From Acetobacteraceae bacterium (GTDB lineage: Bacteria > Pseudomonadota > Alphaproteobacteria > Acetobacterales > Acetobacteraceae): a stretch of DNA of 12,256 nt. Each line of letters begins with the position of its first letter. Positions within the stretch are counted from its first letter, which is position 1. The notes under the pieces were generated by a model. The model ran no database searches and was not told the origin of the DNA. It worked only from the letters and a program-made list of their open reading frames with translations. This document shows positions 1-6,027 of this stretch, one piece after another. Both the position numbers and the translations under genes were made by a program. The stretch lies in NCBI GenBank assembly GCA_030039695.1, contig JASHVB010000786.1, positions 1 to 12,256 of the forward strand, in the 5' to 3' direction.

Positions 1-287
1 GCGCAAGGCTTTTCCATCGCGAAGGGGATGCGGGCGTCGATCAGGAACCGCGCTTCCTCCGCCATGTCGCAATGCCGGCCGAGCGCGAAGGCAAAGTCCG
101 GCCGCAGTCGGGTGCACATGTCGCGATAATCGTGAAATGCCCGGCAATGAGCGCGTGCGGCGACTTCTTCGGCACGTTTGAGGTCAGGGTCGCTGACACC
201 GACCACGACGGTATCCGGCAGTTCCAGTGACGGATTCAGATAGAAAGGCGTGTGCCAGTGCGAGACGCCGATCAGCACGACGCGCAT
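1..287 (-). CDS. Gfo/Idh/MocA family oxidoreductase, N-terminal part (cut by window edge)
   Basis: Only the first 95 codons are visible; the gene runs off the left edge. The protein opens with a beta strand and a Rossmann-type turn (MRVVLIGVSHWH), continues through an acidic strand end (VVVGVSDPD) and reaches an EKP tripeptide near residue 92. That EKP is the conserved active-site motif of the Gfo/Idh/MocA family. These are NAD(P)-dependent cytoplasmic dehydrogenases of sugars, inositols or related polyols, so the substrate cannot be told from this part. The ATG at 285-287 is preceded by a good ribosome binding site (GGGAGAAG). The first 16 bases overlap the 3' end of yejF, so the two genes are probably translated from one message. 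The first turn is GVSHWH rather than the usual GxGxxG, a common variation in sugar-processing subgroups. Family assignment is fairly firm; the exact role is unknown. Confidence 0.8.
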   Translation of the reverse strand, partial: MRVVLIGVSHWHTPFYLNPSLELPDTVVVGVSDPDLKRAEEVAARAHCRAFHDYRDMCTRLRPDFAFALGRHCDMAEEARFLIDARIPFAMEKPC

Positions 288-1909
288 GGTACTTCTCCCG
301 GCCGCGAGCGATCATGGTTCACTGTGACTGGCTCCAGCGCAAATGCCGCCGCCATAAGCGTGCGCGTGTAATCCTCCTGCGGCCGCGCGAACACCTCGTC
401 GGCGCGACCCTGCTCCACCACCACTCCGTTGCGCAGCACGACCACGCGATGTGCTAGCGCGCGCACCACTTTCAGATCGTGGCTGATGAGCAGGTAGGCG
501 AGGCCATGTCGATGCTGCAGATTGCGCAGCAGCTCGACGATCTGTGCCTGCACCGACATGTCCAGCGCGCTGGTCGGCTCGTCCAATGCAATGAAATGTG
601 GTTTCAGCACCACGGCACGGGCGATGGCGATGCGCTGGCGCTGGCCACCGCTGAATTCGTGCGGATAACGCTCGGCCGAGTCGGCGGGCAGGCCGACCTC
701 TTCCAGCGCGGCCGCAACGCGAGACGCGATATCTGTACGGGACAAGCGACGTTCGTGCACGCGCAGACCCTCCGCCACAATGTCGCCCACGGGCAAACGC
801 GGTGACAGGCTGCCATAGGGATCTTGAAACACGATTTGCATGCGGGCTCGCACCCGGCGCAGTGCGCGGCGGTCGAGGGTGGCGATATCCTGTCCCTCGA
901 AGCGGATGCGGCCTTCTGCACGTTCCAGCCGTAGCATAGCCAACGCCATGGTGGTCTTGCCAGAGCCGGAGTCGCCGACCAGCCCGACGGTTTCTCCGGT
1001 TCGCACATCGATCGACACATCGTTGACCGCGCGTACGTATCCGACCGTGCGACGCAATACGCCGCGACGGATCGGGAAATGCACGCGCACATTCGTCGCT
1101 TCGAGCAGTGACGGCGCCTGATGCGGCAGCGGATACGGCGCGCCCTTCGGTACTGCCGCCAGCAGCATGCGCGTATAGGGATGCGTCGGGTTGGCGAAGA
1201 CCTCGGCGGCGCGGCCGGATTCGACGATCTGGCCTTCCTTCATCACGCACACGGCGTCGGCGTAGCGGCGCACGATCTGCAGGTCGTGCGTAATAAGCAA
1301 CAACGCGAGGCCGCGATCTGCTCTCAGTCGCGCCAGAAGCTGCAGAATCTGTGCCTGGATGGTTACGTCGAGCGCGGTGGTCGGTTCGTCGGCAATCAGC
1401 AGTGCGGGATTGTTGGCCAGAGCGATGGCGATCATCACCCGCTGCCTCTGGCCTCCGGATAGCTGGTGGGGAAAGGCTTCCAGCCGGTGCTCCGCATCGG
1501 CGAAGCCGGCCTGGTTCAGGGCATCGATCACTCGAGCCCGCAACGTGTCGCTCGGGATACGCTGATGCAGCGTGATGGCCTCCGCAACCTGGCGACCGAT
1601 GCGGTGCAGAGGATTAAGGCTGGTCATCGGCTCCTGGAACACGATGCCGGCGAATTCGCCGCGCGCGCGATGCAGCGTTGCGCTGGTTGCGCCGACCATC
1701 GATTCCCCGTTCAGCGTGATGCGCCCGCTCGGGTTGGTGCCGCCTTGCGGGAGAAGCTGCAGCAGCGACAGGGCGGTCAGCGACTTGCCGGAACCGGATT
1801 CGCCGACCAGTGCAAGCGTCTCGCCGCGGTCAAGCGTGAATGACACGCCGTCCACGACGCGACGAGGGCCGAATGCGACGGAGAGGTCGGACACCTCGAC
1901 AAGGCTCAT
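272..1909 (-). CDS. yejF: Dual ATP-binding subunit of a Yej-type (microcin C/oligopeptide) ABC importer
   Basis: The 545-residue protein has two complete ABC ATPase domains in tandem. Domain 1 has Walker A GESGSGKS at 36-43, the FQEP Q-loop near 91-94, signature LSGGQ at 150-154, Walker B LLIADEP at 170-176 and the ITHD switch near 206-209. Domain 2 has Walker A GDSGSGKT at 312-319, Q-loop FQDP near 361-364, signature FSGGQ at 419-423, Walker B with LDEP near 442-445 and a second switch SHD. The fused layout and wording (LLIADEPTTALD, PIRRG linker, EGLRVH, QEDYTR near the C terminus) match YejF, the cytoplasmic motor that drives peptide uptake through YejB/YejE. E. coli YejF has 529 residues; this one carries an extra tail of about 20 residues which overlaps the next gene. 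It is 411 bases downstream of yejE rather than abutting it, and its ATG overlaps the stop of a small reading frame (ATGA). Both ATP sites look intact, so the gene appears functional. Confidence 0.93.
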   Translation of the reverse strand: MSLVEVSDLSVAFGPRRVVDGVSFTLDRGETLALVGESGSGKSLTALSLLQLLPQGGTNPSGRITLNGESMVGATSATLHRARGEFAGIVFQEPMTSLNPLHRIGRQVAEAITLHQRIPSDTLRARVIDALNQAGFADAEHRLEAFPHQLSGGQRQRVMIAIALANNPALLIADEPTTALDVTIQAQILQLLARLRADRGLALLLITHDLQIVRRYADAVCVMKEGQIVESGRAAEVFANPTHPYTRMLLAAVPKGAPYPLPHQAPSLLEATNVRVHFPIRRGVLRRTVGYVRAVNDVSIDVRTGETVGLVGDSGSGKTTMALAMLRLERAEGRIRFEGQDIATLDRRALRRVRARMQIVFQDPYGSLSPRLPVGDIVAEGLRVHERRLSRTDIASRVAAALEEVGLPADSAERYPHEFSGGQRQRIAIARAVVLKPHFIALDEPTSALDMSVQAQIVELLRNLQHRHGLAYLLISHDLKVVRALAHRVVVLRNGVVVEQGRADEVFARPQEDYTRTLMAAAFALEPVTVNHDRSRPGEVPCASC

Positions 1910-2016
1910 TGGCGTTCCGCCACCTCGTCGCCGAGCGCTCGCGTGCCGTCACGGCGAGGCGCCGACCGACGAAGCAAGGTCAGCCGGGTCAAAGTAGCTG
2001 CTCGTTCAGTTCGCAT
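1906..2016 (-). CDS. Possible 36-residue small ORF translationally coupled to yejF
   Basis: An ATG at 2014-2016 opens a 36-codon frame whose TGA overlaps the yejF start as ATGA, the classic coupling arrangement. A GAGG lies about 11 bases before the ATG, a plausible ribosome binding site. The product (starting MRTERAATLTRLTLLRR) is strongly basic and Arg-rich, with an acidic last third, and has no domain I recognise. Its own start overlaps the stop of another short frame as TGATG. It could be a leader peptide that feeds ribosomes to yejF, a remnant of a decayed gene, or chance in GC-rich DNA. No homology could be tested. Confidence 0.3.
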   Translation of the reverse strand: MRTERAATLTRLTLLRRSAPRRDGTRALGDEVAERQ

Positions 2017-2320
2017 CAGTTCGGGGTCCTCGCATCGGCTAACGCGACCGTCCTCGAGCGGCAACGGGCCGTCATCGGTTTTGCCCTCGCGGCAGCGGTC
2101 ATCGCGGCCGCGACTTCGTGATCAAATACCGGCTCGTTCATGTTATGCCCAGCGGTGAACGTGGGACGGGTTGGGGGGCAACGCGCAGCAACCCTCTGGA
2201 TCGGAGTTCTGGCACACCCTGGACAGCGCGGTCTGCCGGTCGTTGGGCATGCTGTACGCGGAGAACCGAACACCGCGGTCACCGGGATTGCTCTGCCGCT
2301 GCGCTGCTTGCAATGGCGGA
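1910..2320. other. 411-base gap between yejE and yejF without a recognisable gene
   Basis: In known yej operons the permease and ATPase genes abut or nearly abut. Here the last codon of yejE and the first of yejF are separated by 411 bases. I read all six frames: none gives a sequence I recognise, and the open stretches look Arg/Pro/Cys-rich like shadow frames. On the minus strand the half nearest yejF holds the two small coupled frames described separately. I see no insertion-sequence ends, target duplications or T-rich terminator. The stretch may be the residue of a decayed gene or a spacer with its own promoter for yejF. Confidence 0.6.
2016..2141 (-). CDS. Possible 41-residue small ORF upstream of the 36-residue one
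   Basis: The ATG at 2139-2141 opens a 41-codon frame (starting MNEPVFDHEVAAAM) that ends in a TGA overlapping the next small start as TGATG. The same frame stays open upstream into the 3' end of yejE, so openness alone is weak evidence. No clear ribosome binding site precedes the ATG. The composition (an Ala-rich middle and an Arg-rich end) is not diagnostic. It is listed because it forms a chain of overlapping stops and starts leading into yejF. Confidence 0.15.
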   Translation of the reverse strand: MNEPVFDHEVAAAMTAAARAKPMTARCRSRTVALADARTPN

Positions 2321-3349
2321 TTATTTGGGCAGTCGTCGCGGATCGAACGCATCGCGTACCGCCTCGCCGGCGAAGATCAGCAGCGTCAACAACCCGCCCA
2401 GCACGAAGAACGCGGTGAACCCGAGCCACGGTGCCTGCAGATTGTTTTTCCCCTGTGCCACCAGCTCACCCAACGAAGGTGATCCCGGCGGCAGACCAAA
2501 GCCGAGGAAATCCAGGCTCGCCAGGATCGTTACCGAGCCTGACAGCGTGAATGGCAGAAACGTTAGTGTCGCGACCATGGCGTTAGGGAGCACATGGCGC
2601 CACATCACCGACGTATCCGATACACCCAGCGCCTTCGCGGCCCGCACATAATCGAGATTGCGCCCGCGCAGGAACTCAGCGCGCACGACGCCTGTCAGGT
2701 TCATCCATGAGAACAGCAGGAGGAACACAAGCAGGACCCAGAAGCCCGGTGTGATGATGCTGCCGAGAATGATCAGCAGATAGAGCTGGGGCATGCCGTT
2801 CCATATCTCGATGAAACGCTGGAACAACAGATCGGTGAGGCCGCCATAATAGCCTTGCACCGCGCCAGCGGCGACGCCCACGGCTGACGATACGGCGGTC
2901 AGCACGAAGCCGAACAGCACGGACAGGCGGAAGCCATAGATCACGCGTGCGAGCACATCGCGCGCCTGGTCGTCGGTGCCCAGTAAGTTCTGCCAGGTTG
3001 GCGGCGACGGCGCGGGCGAGGGGAGGTTCTTTACGATCGTGTCGTAGCTGTACGGAACGGCCGGCCAGATCATCCAGCCGTGCTTGCGGATCGCCGCCTG
3101 CACTTCGGGGTCGGTGTAGTCGGCTTCCGTCGGCAGGAAGTCGGAGCCGAATCTGTCCTCGCTATAGTCCTGCAGTACGGGGAACAGCCAATGCCCGTCG
3201 AAGCGGATGACCAGCGGTCGATCATTGGCAATGAACTCGGCAAACAGGCTGAGGACAAAAAGTACCAGGAAAATCCGAAAAGAAGCGTAACCGCGTCGGT
3301 TCTGGCGAAACACTGCCAGCCGCCGCCGCGTGACCGGCGAGAGGGTCAT
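2321..3349 (-). CDS. yejE: Inner-membrane permease YejE of a Yej-type peptide ABC importer
   Basis: A 342-residue permease that I recognise as YejE from several stretches: RQNRRGY near 15-21, the first membrane helix at about 24-40 followed by ANDRPL, LLGTDDQARDVLARVIYG at 122-139, QGYYGG at 165-170, and SLDFLGFGLP at 278-287. The cytoplasmic EAA loop that contacts the ATPase is at about 225-257 (EFLRGRNLDYVRAAKALGVS, then RHVLPNA). A long periplasmic loop lies between helix 1 and the five-helix core, as in the OppC/DppC permease class. The chosen ATG at 3347-3349 gives a length and N terminus (MTLSPVTRRR) matching E. coli YejE (341 residues). The same frame is open up to 3448, but that extension (Arg-rich) does not resemble the family. 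There is no strong ribosome binding site at the chosen start. The usual upstream partner yejB is absent; dgoK diverges there instead. The C terminus (EAVRDAFDPRR) is intact. Confidence 0.93.
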   Translation of the reverse strand: MTLSPVTRRRLAVFRQNRRGYASFRIFLVLFVLSLFAEFIANDRPLVIRFDGHWLFPVLQDYSEDRFGSDFLPTEADYTDPEVQAAIRKHGWMIWPAVPYSYDTIVKNLPSPAPSPPTWQNLLGTDDQARDVLARVIYGFRLSVLFGFVLTAVSSAVGVAAGAVQGYYGGLTDLLFQRFIEIWNGMPQLYLLIILGSIITPGFWVLLVFLLLFSWMNLTGVVRAEFLRGRNLDYVRAAKALGVSDTSVMWRHVLPNAMVATLTFLPFTLSGSVTILASLDFLGFGLPPGSPSLGELVAQGKNNLQAPWLGFTAFFVLGGLLTLLIFAGEAVRDAFDPRRLPK

Positions 3350-3778
3350 GCGGCGCAGTACCGGTCCAACATGGTCCGCCTCTCGGTCAGTGCGGCCATA
3401 TCGCGTGCGGCAATTGGCCGCGCGGGTCAAGCCTGCGCGGCGATTCATTGGCGGTGCGTGGCTCGGCCTGGGCGTTTATGCTCAGTCGGCACGTATTCGG
3501 CGGCTGTCCTGCCGCTTGCCATCGGCTCGGTGCGCCATCCCAACGCCGCAGGCACCTCGGCGCGGAGCCGCAAAATTGCATCCACGACGCTGGCAATGCG
3601 CGGTGGTGCGCCGGTCTGGCTGACCGCGGTTCTGCACGTCTTTGCGCGGCTCGACGCATCGGGGTCCGCGCTGCGCGACGCCGGTTGCGCGCGGCGCACC
3701 ATTTGCCCAGCTATTGTCAGCGCTGGTCAGCCGGCGCACAGAAGTCGCTGTGTGCCGCTCCCATCGGAGACTTCCCAG
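3350..3778. other. 429-base divergent intergenic region between yejE and dgoK
   Basis: Both flanking genes point outward, so promoters for yejE (minus) and dgoKA (plus) should lie here. No frame gives a protein I recognise. In particular there is no trace of the YejB C terminus expected before yejE, and no HTH regulator for the dgo genes. The frame of dgoK is open across the whole stretch (from 3080), but the translation is Ala/Arg/Ser-rich and family members do not carry such an extension. The one clear structure is the inverted repeat at 3732-3757. A TATTGT at 3712-3717 could be a -10 element, but no good -35 accompanies it. Confidence 0.6.
3732..3757. promoter_or_regulatory. Inverted repeat upstream of dgoK, candidate operator or 5' UTR hairpin
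   Basis: Arms CGGCGCACAG (3732-3741) and CTGTGTGCCG (3748-3757) pair at 9 of 10 positions around a 6-base spacer (AAGTCG). The repeat ends 21 bases before the dgoK ATG and just before the ribosome binding site. Its size and symmetry fit the binding site of a dimeric regulator, as is usual for sugar-acid operons controlled by GntR- or IclR-type proteins. No regulator gene is in view. It could also act as an RNA stem. It lacks a T tract, so it is not an intrinsic terminator. Confidence 0.45.
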
Positions 3779-4663
3779 ATGATCGGTGTCGATTGGGGAA
3801 CCACCAGCTTCCGCGCATTCCGCATCGCCCGCGATGGCACGATACGTGATCGCCGCGCCGGACCGCGCGGCATCATGAATGTGCAAGACGGCCACTTCGC
3901 CGACACGCTGCGTGAGGAGATTGGTCCCTGGCTCGCCGCCGGCGAGGACCGCGTGTTGCTGTGTGGCATGATCGGCAGCCGCCAGGGTTGGAAGGAAGCG
4001 CCATACGTGTCGGCGCCCGCCGGTGCGTCGAACCTCGCGATGGCGCTGGTGGATGTGCAATTCGATTGGGCGAGGGTGAAACTGGTGCCGGGGATCGCCG
4101 GAACCGACGAATCGGACGTCGCCGAGGTGATGCGCGGTGAAGAGACGCAAGTTCTAGGCGTGCTCGCGGCGTTGGGCGGAAGCGGGTTGGCCTGCCTGCC
4201 AGGGACCCACTCCAAATGGGTGCAGGCCGATGACAACCGCATCACCCGTTTCACCACTCACCTGACCGGTGAAGCTTACGCAGCCCTGCGCGGCCACACG
4301 ATCCTGGCCAGGATGATGCGCGATGGCCCGGCGGACGGTGCACCGTTCGATGCCGGGGTGAAGCGCTCCGGCGAACCAGGCGGGCTGTTGCACCACGTCT
4401 TCGGCGTACGTGCGCTGGCACTGGCGGGCCGGCTCCCGGAGACCGATACCGGCGCCTATCTCTCCGGCATCCTGATCGGCCATGAGGTGCGCGCGGCGTT
4501 GAACGGCGCGTCCGGTGCCGTGGTGCACGTGATCGGTGCGCCGGACCTGACGGCGCTTTACGCCCGCGCCATCTCGGCCTGCGGGGGCTACGCAGAGCGG
4601 CACGACGGCGAAGCCGCTGCGCGTGGTCTGGCGCTCATCGCCGAGCATGCGTTGTGGGACTGA
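3779..4663 (+). CDS. dgoK: 2-dehydro-3-deoxygalactonokinase
   Basis: The 294-residue protein is a member of the DgoK kinase family (E. coli DgoK has 292 residues). It phosphorylates 2-dehydro-3-deoxy-D-galactonate with ATP in the cytoplasm, the step before aldol cleavage in the De Ley-Doudoroff galactonate route. Family stretches visible: the phosphate-binding DWGTT near residues 5-9 followed by FRAFR, GMIGSRQGWKEAPY at 63-76, the nearly invariant MRGEETQ at 118-124, LPGTHSKWVQAD at 140-151, TGE at 163-165, and the C-terminal SGILIGHEVRAAL. The ATG at 3779 is chosen because it starts right at the family N terminus and is preceded by CGGAGA with a spacing of about 8 bases. The stop overlaps the start of dgoA by 10 bases, so the pair is an operon. 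It could act on a stereoisomer of the substrate, but the neighbouring aldolase supports the galactonate assignment. Confidence 0.92.
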   Translation: MIGVDWGTTSFRAFRIARDGTIRDRRAGPRGIMNVQDGHFADTLREEIGPWLAAGEDRVLLCGMIGSRQGWKEAPYVSAPAGASNLAMALVDVQFDWARVKLVPGIAGTDESDVAEVMRGEETQVLGVLAALGGSGLACLPGTHSKWVQADDNRITRFTTHLTGEAYAALRGHTILARMMRDGPADGAPFDAGVKRSGEPGGLLHHVFGVRALALAGRLPETDTGAYLSGILIGHEVRAALNGASGAVVHVIGAPDLTALYARAISACGGYAERHDGEAAARGLALIAEHALWD

Positions 4664-5265
4664 CCGGCTGGCTGGCGCGCTGTCCGTTGATCCCAATCCT
4701 TCGTGGGGTGAAGCCGGACGAGGTGGAAGCGATTGCCGCAGGTCTGGAGGCAGCCGGCATTCCGATTGTGGAGGTGCCGCTGAATTCGCCGCGGCCGCTC
4801 GATAGCATCGCACGGCTTGCGCACACCTTCGGCGACAGACTGCTGATCGGCGCGGGCACCGTGATGACACCGACGCAGGTGGCAGAGACCGCGGCGGCGG
4901 GCGCCAGGCTGATCGTGACGCCGCACGCCGATGCCGCCGTTACGCGCGCCGCGAAACAGCACGGACAGCTGGCGGTACCCGGGTTCTTCACGCCGGCCGA
5001 AGCATTCGCGATGCTCGCGGCCGGCGCCGACGCGCTGAAGTTGTTCCCCGCCGAGGCGGCCAGCCCGGCCATGCTACGGGCGCTGCGCGCGGTATTTCCG
5101 GCTGGGACGATGGTTCTACCTGTCGGCGGCATCGACGCCGCCGGCATGGCCGGCTGGCGCGCCGCCGGTGCGGCGGGTTTCGGGATCGGCTCGGCGATTT
5201 ATCGGCCAGGAGACAGCGCGGCGACGGTGACAGCCCGGGCGCGGACGCTGCTGGCGAGCCTGTAA
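4654..5265 (+). CDS. dgoA: 2-dehydro-3-deoxy-6-phosphogalactonate aldolase
   Basis: A 203-residue class I aldolase of the KDPG/KDPGal family. It cleaves 2-dehydro-3-deoxy-6-phosphogalactonate to pyruvate and D-glyceraldehyde 3-phosphate. The Schiff-base lysine is K129 in LKLFPAE, with active-site E40 (in VEVPLNSP) and R17 (in ILRGV). The spacing agrees with K126, E37 and R14 of E. coli DgoA. The PLNSP motif is characteristic of the galactonate enzyme rather than of Eda. GAGTV (67-71), VTPHAD (88-93), PVGGI (156-160) and GIGSAIYR (177-184) complete the barrel and phosphate site. The GTG at 4654 is used as start; it overlaps the end of dgoK by 10 bases and gives the expected N terminus. With dgoK it forms a two-gene unit. 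No galactonate dehydratase (dgoD) or transporter lies next to it within the window. Confidence 0.92.
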   Translation: MGLTGWLARCPLIPILRGVKPDEVEAIAAGLEAAGIPIVEVPLNSPRPLDSIARLAHTFGDRLLIGAGTVMTPTQVAETAAAGARLIVTPHADAAVTRAAKQHGQLAVPGFFTPAEAFAMLAAGADALKLFPAEAASPAMLRALRAVFPAGTMVLPVGGIDAAGMAGWRAAGAAGFGIGSAIYRPGDSAATVTARARTLLASL

Positions 5266-5367
5266 TCGCCTGCGGCGGCCGGCATTGCGCGCCTCGTCAT
5301 CACCCCGTCCGGCCCCATCGACAGACGCGCATCTGCGGCGCGAAGCCCGCCGGGCCAGGCATCTGGC
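5266..5367. other. Short convergent gap between dgoA and mntR
   Basis: About 100 bases separate the converging dgoA and mntR stops. A short perfect hairpin, GCCAG-GCAT-CTGGC (5354-5367), sits against the mntR stop. Neither strand has a T run after it, so it is at best a weak terminator for either gene. Confidence 0.3.
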
Positions 5368-5808
5368 TCAGTCACGCTGCTTGTGCGTCCCGTCACGTCG
5401 CCGTCCGAGAAACCGCTCGAACGCGCGGAGCGCCGCCTCGGACACGTAATGTTCGATCCCCTCGGCGTCTTGCTCCGCATCCTCGCGCGGCACGCCGATG
5501 GCCAGCAGCAGGTCGACCACCAGGCGATGCCGCGCGCGCACCCGCGCCGCCAGAGCCGTTCCGGCCTCGGTGAGGAACACGCCGCGGTAAGGGCGTGCCG
5601 TCGCCAGGCCCTCCCGCTTCATGCGGTTCACGCTCTTGTTCACCGTCGCATGCGACACGCCGAGCCGCCGGGCGATGTCCGTCACCCGCGCCTCGCCCGC
5701 GCTCTGCAGCAGGTCGGCGATCAGTTCGACGTAGTCTTCGTACAGCGCGGTGGAATGCGCGACGCGCGTCTTGCGGAAGCGCGCCGCATGGCTGCCCTCG
5801 GTGGGCAT
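5368..5808 (-). CDS. mntR: Manganese-responsive transcriptional regulator MntR
   Basis: A DtxR-family metalloregulator (146 residues from the ATG at 5806-5808). It represses Mn(II) import genes when loaded with manganese. The winged helix-turn-helix covers about residues 38-82 (ARVTDIARRLGVSHATVNKSV, then YRGVFLTEAG). The dimerisation and metal domain follows, with the DAEGIEHYVSE motif. All six Mn ligands known from B. subtilis MntR (D8, E11, H77, E99, E102, H103) have counterparts here: D25 and E28 in EDYVELI, H94, E116, E119 and H120. Starts at 5847 (13 residues longer) and 5904 (32 longer) are also in frame. The 5904 ATG lies inside the palindrome next to the probable promoter and is unlikely. 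None of the three has a strong ribosome binding site. It diverges from mntH, the usual arrangement for a regulator next to its target. Confidence 0.9.
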   Translation of the reverse strand: MPTEGSHAARFRKTRVAHSTALYEDYVELIADLLQSAGEARVTDIARRLGVSHATVNKSVNRMKREGLATARPYRGVFLTEAGTALAARVRARHRLVVDLLLAIGVPREDAEQDAEGIEHYVSEAALRAFERFLGRRRDGTHKQRD

Positions 5809-5893
5809 CGTGTCGATCGACTCGGCCGCCGGACGGGCTCGAAGCATGGCCGAACGATTCACCCACAACGAGGGAAAAGCAACTGCCTTACAG

Positions 5894-5899
5894 AATGTA
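5894..5899 (-). promoter_or_regulatory. Possible -10 element of mntR
   Basis: Reading leftward, TACATT (4 of 6 matches to TATAAT) directly follows the palindrome at 5898-5909. The matching -35 position (CCGCGA with a 17-base spacer) is poor, so this is tentative. If real, transcription would begin near 5887, which would exclude the 5904 start of mntR. The arrangement mirrors that at mntH. Confidence 0.3.
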
Positions 5900-5909
5900 G
5901 CCATGGCTA
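5898..5909. promoter_or_regulatory. Candidate MntR operator 1 (mntR side)
   Basis: TAGCCATGGCTA is a perfect 12-base palindrome. With its flank (GAATGTAGCC) it shares a ten-base half with the second repeat at 5979-5996. The GTAGC/GCTAC core resembles the half-sites of the E. coli MntR box, whose core I recall as ATAGC-n-GCTAT. It lies on the mntR side of the intergenic region and suggests that MntR controls its own gene. Confidence 0.55.
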
Positions 5910-5969
5910 ACTTTTGTCGCGGTGCGTGACCGCTGGCATCCCGTATCCCTGGCCGAACAAGGAAGCCAC

Positions 5970-5999
5970 TTGACCGGAATGTAGCCGATGCTACATAAC
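5970..5999 (+). promoter_or_regulatory. Candidate mntH promoter
   Basis: TTGACC (5970-5975, 5 of 6 to TTGACA) and CATAAC (5994-5999, 4 of 6 to TATAAT) are 18 bases apart. The second MntR-like repeat fills the spacer, as expected for a repressed sigma-70 promoter. Transcription would start near 6006, leaving a leader of about 22 bases before the GTG at 6028. Confidence 0.5.
5979..5996. promoter_or_regulatory. Candidate MntR operator 2 (mntH side)
   Basis: ATGTAGC-CGAT-GCTACAT is an inverted repeat with perfect 7-base arms and a 4-base centre. It covers the spacer and touches the -10 of the probable mntH promoter, so a bound repressor would exclude RNA polymerase. Its centre is 84 bases from the centre of operator 1. 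Confidence 0.65.
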
Positions 6000-6027
6000 G
6001 CAGCATTGAATACGGAGATCGGGCGGC

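Noticed and set aside
312..1250. A 312-codon frame antiparallel or shifted within yejF.
   Set aside because: It is an alternative frame of yejF, Arg-rich with no domain content, while the yejF frame has all ABC motifs.
3350..3448. A 33-residue N-terminal extension of YejE.
   Set aside because: It is Arg-rich and unlike YejE, and the start at 3349 gives the same length and N terminus as E. coli YejE.
3080..3778. An upstream in-frame extension of dgoK making a 527-residue protein.
   Set aside because: The extension partly overlaps yejE on the opposite strand, has no family features, and the kinase N terminus and a ribosome binding site are both at 3779.
5354..5367. Hairpin GCCAG-GCAT-CTGGC as a bidirectional terminator for dgoA and mntR.
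   Set aside because: The stem is only 5 base pairs and there is no T run on either side.
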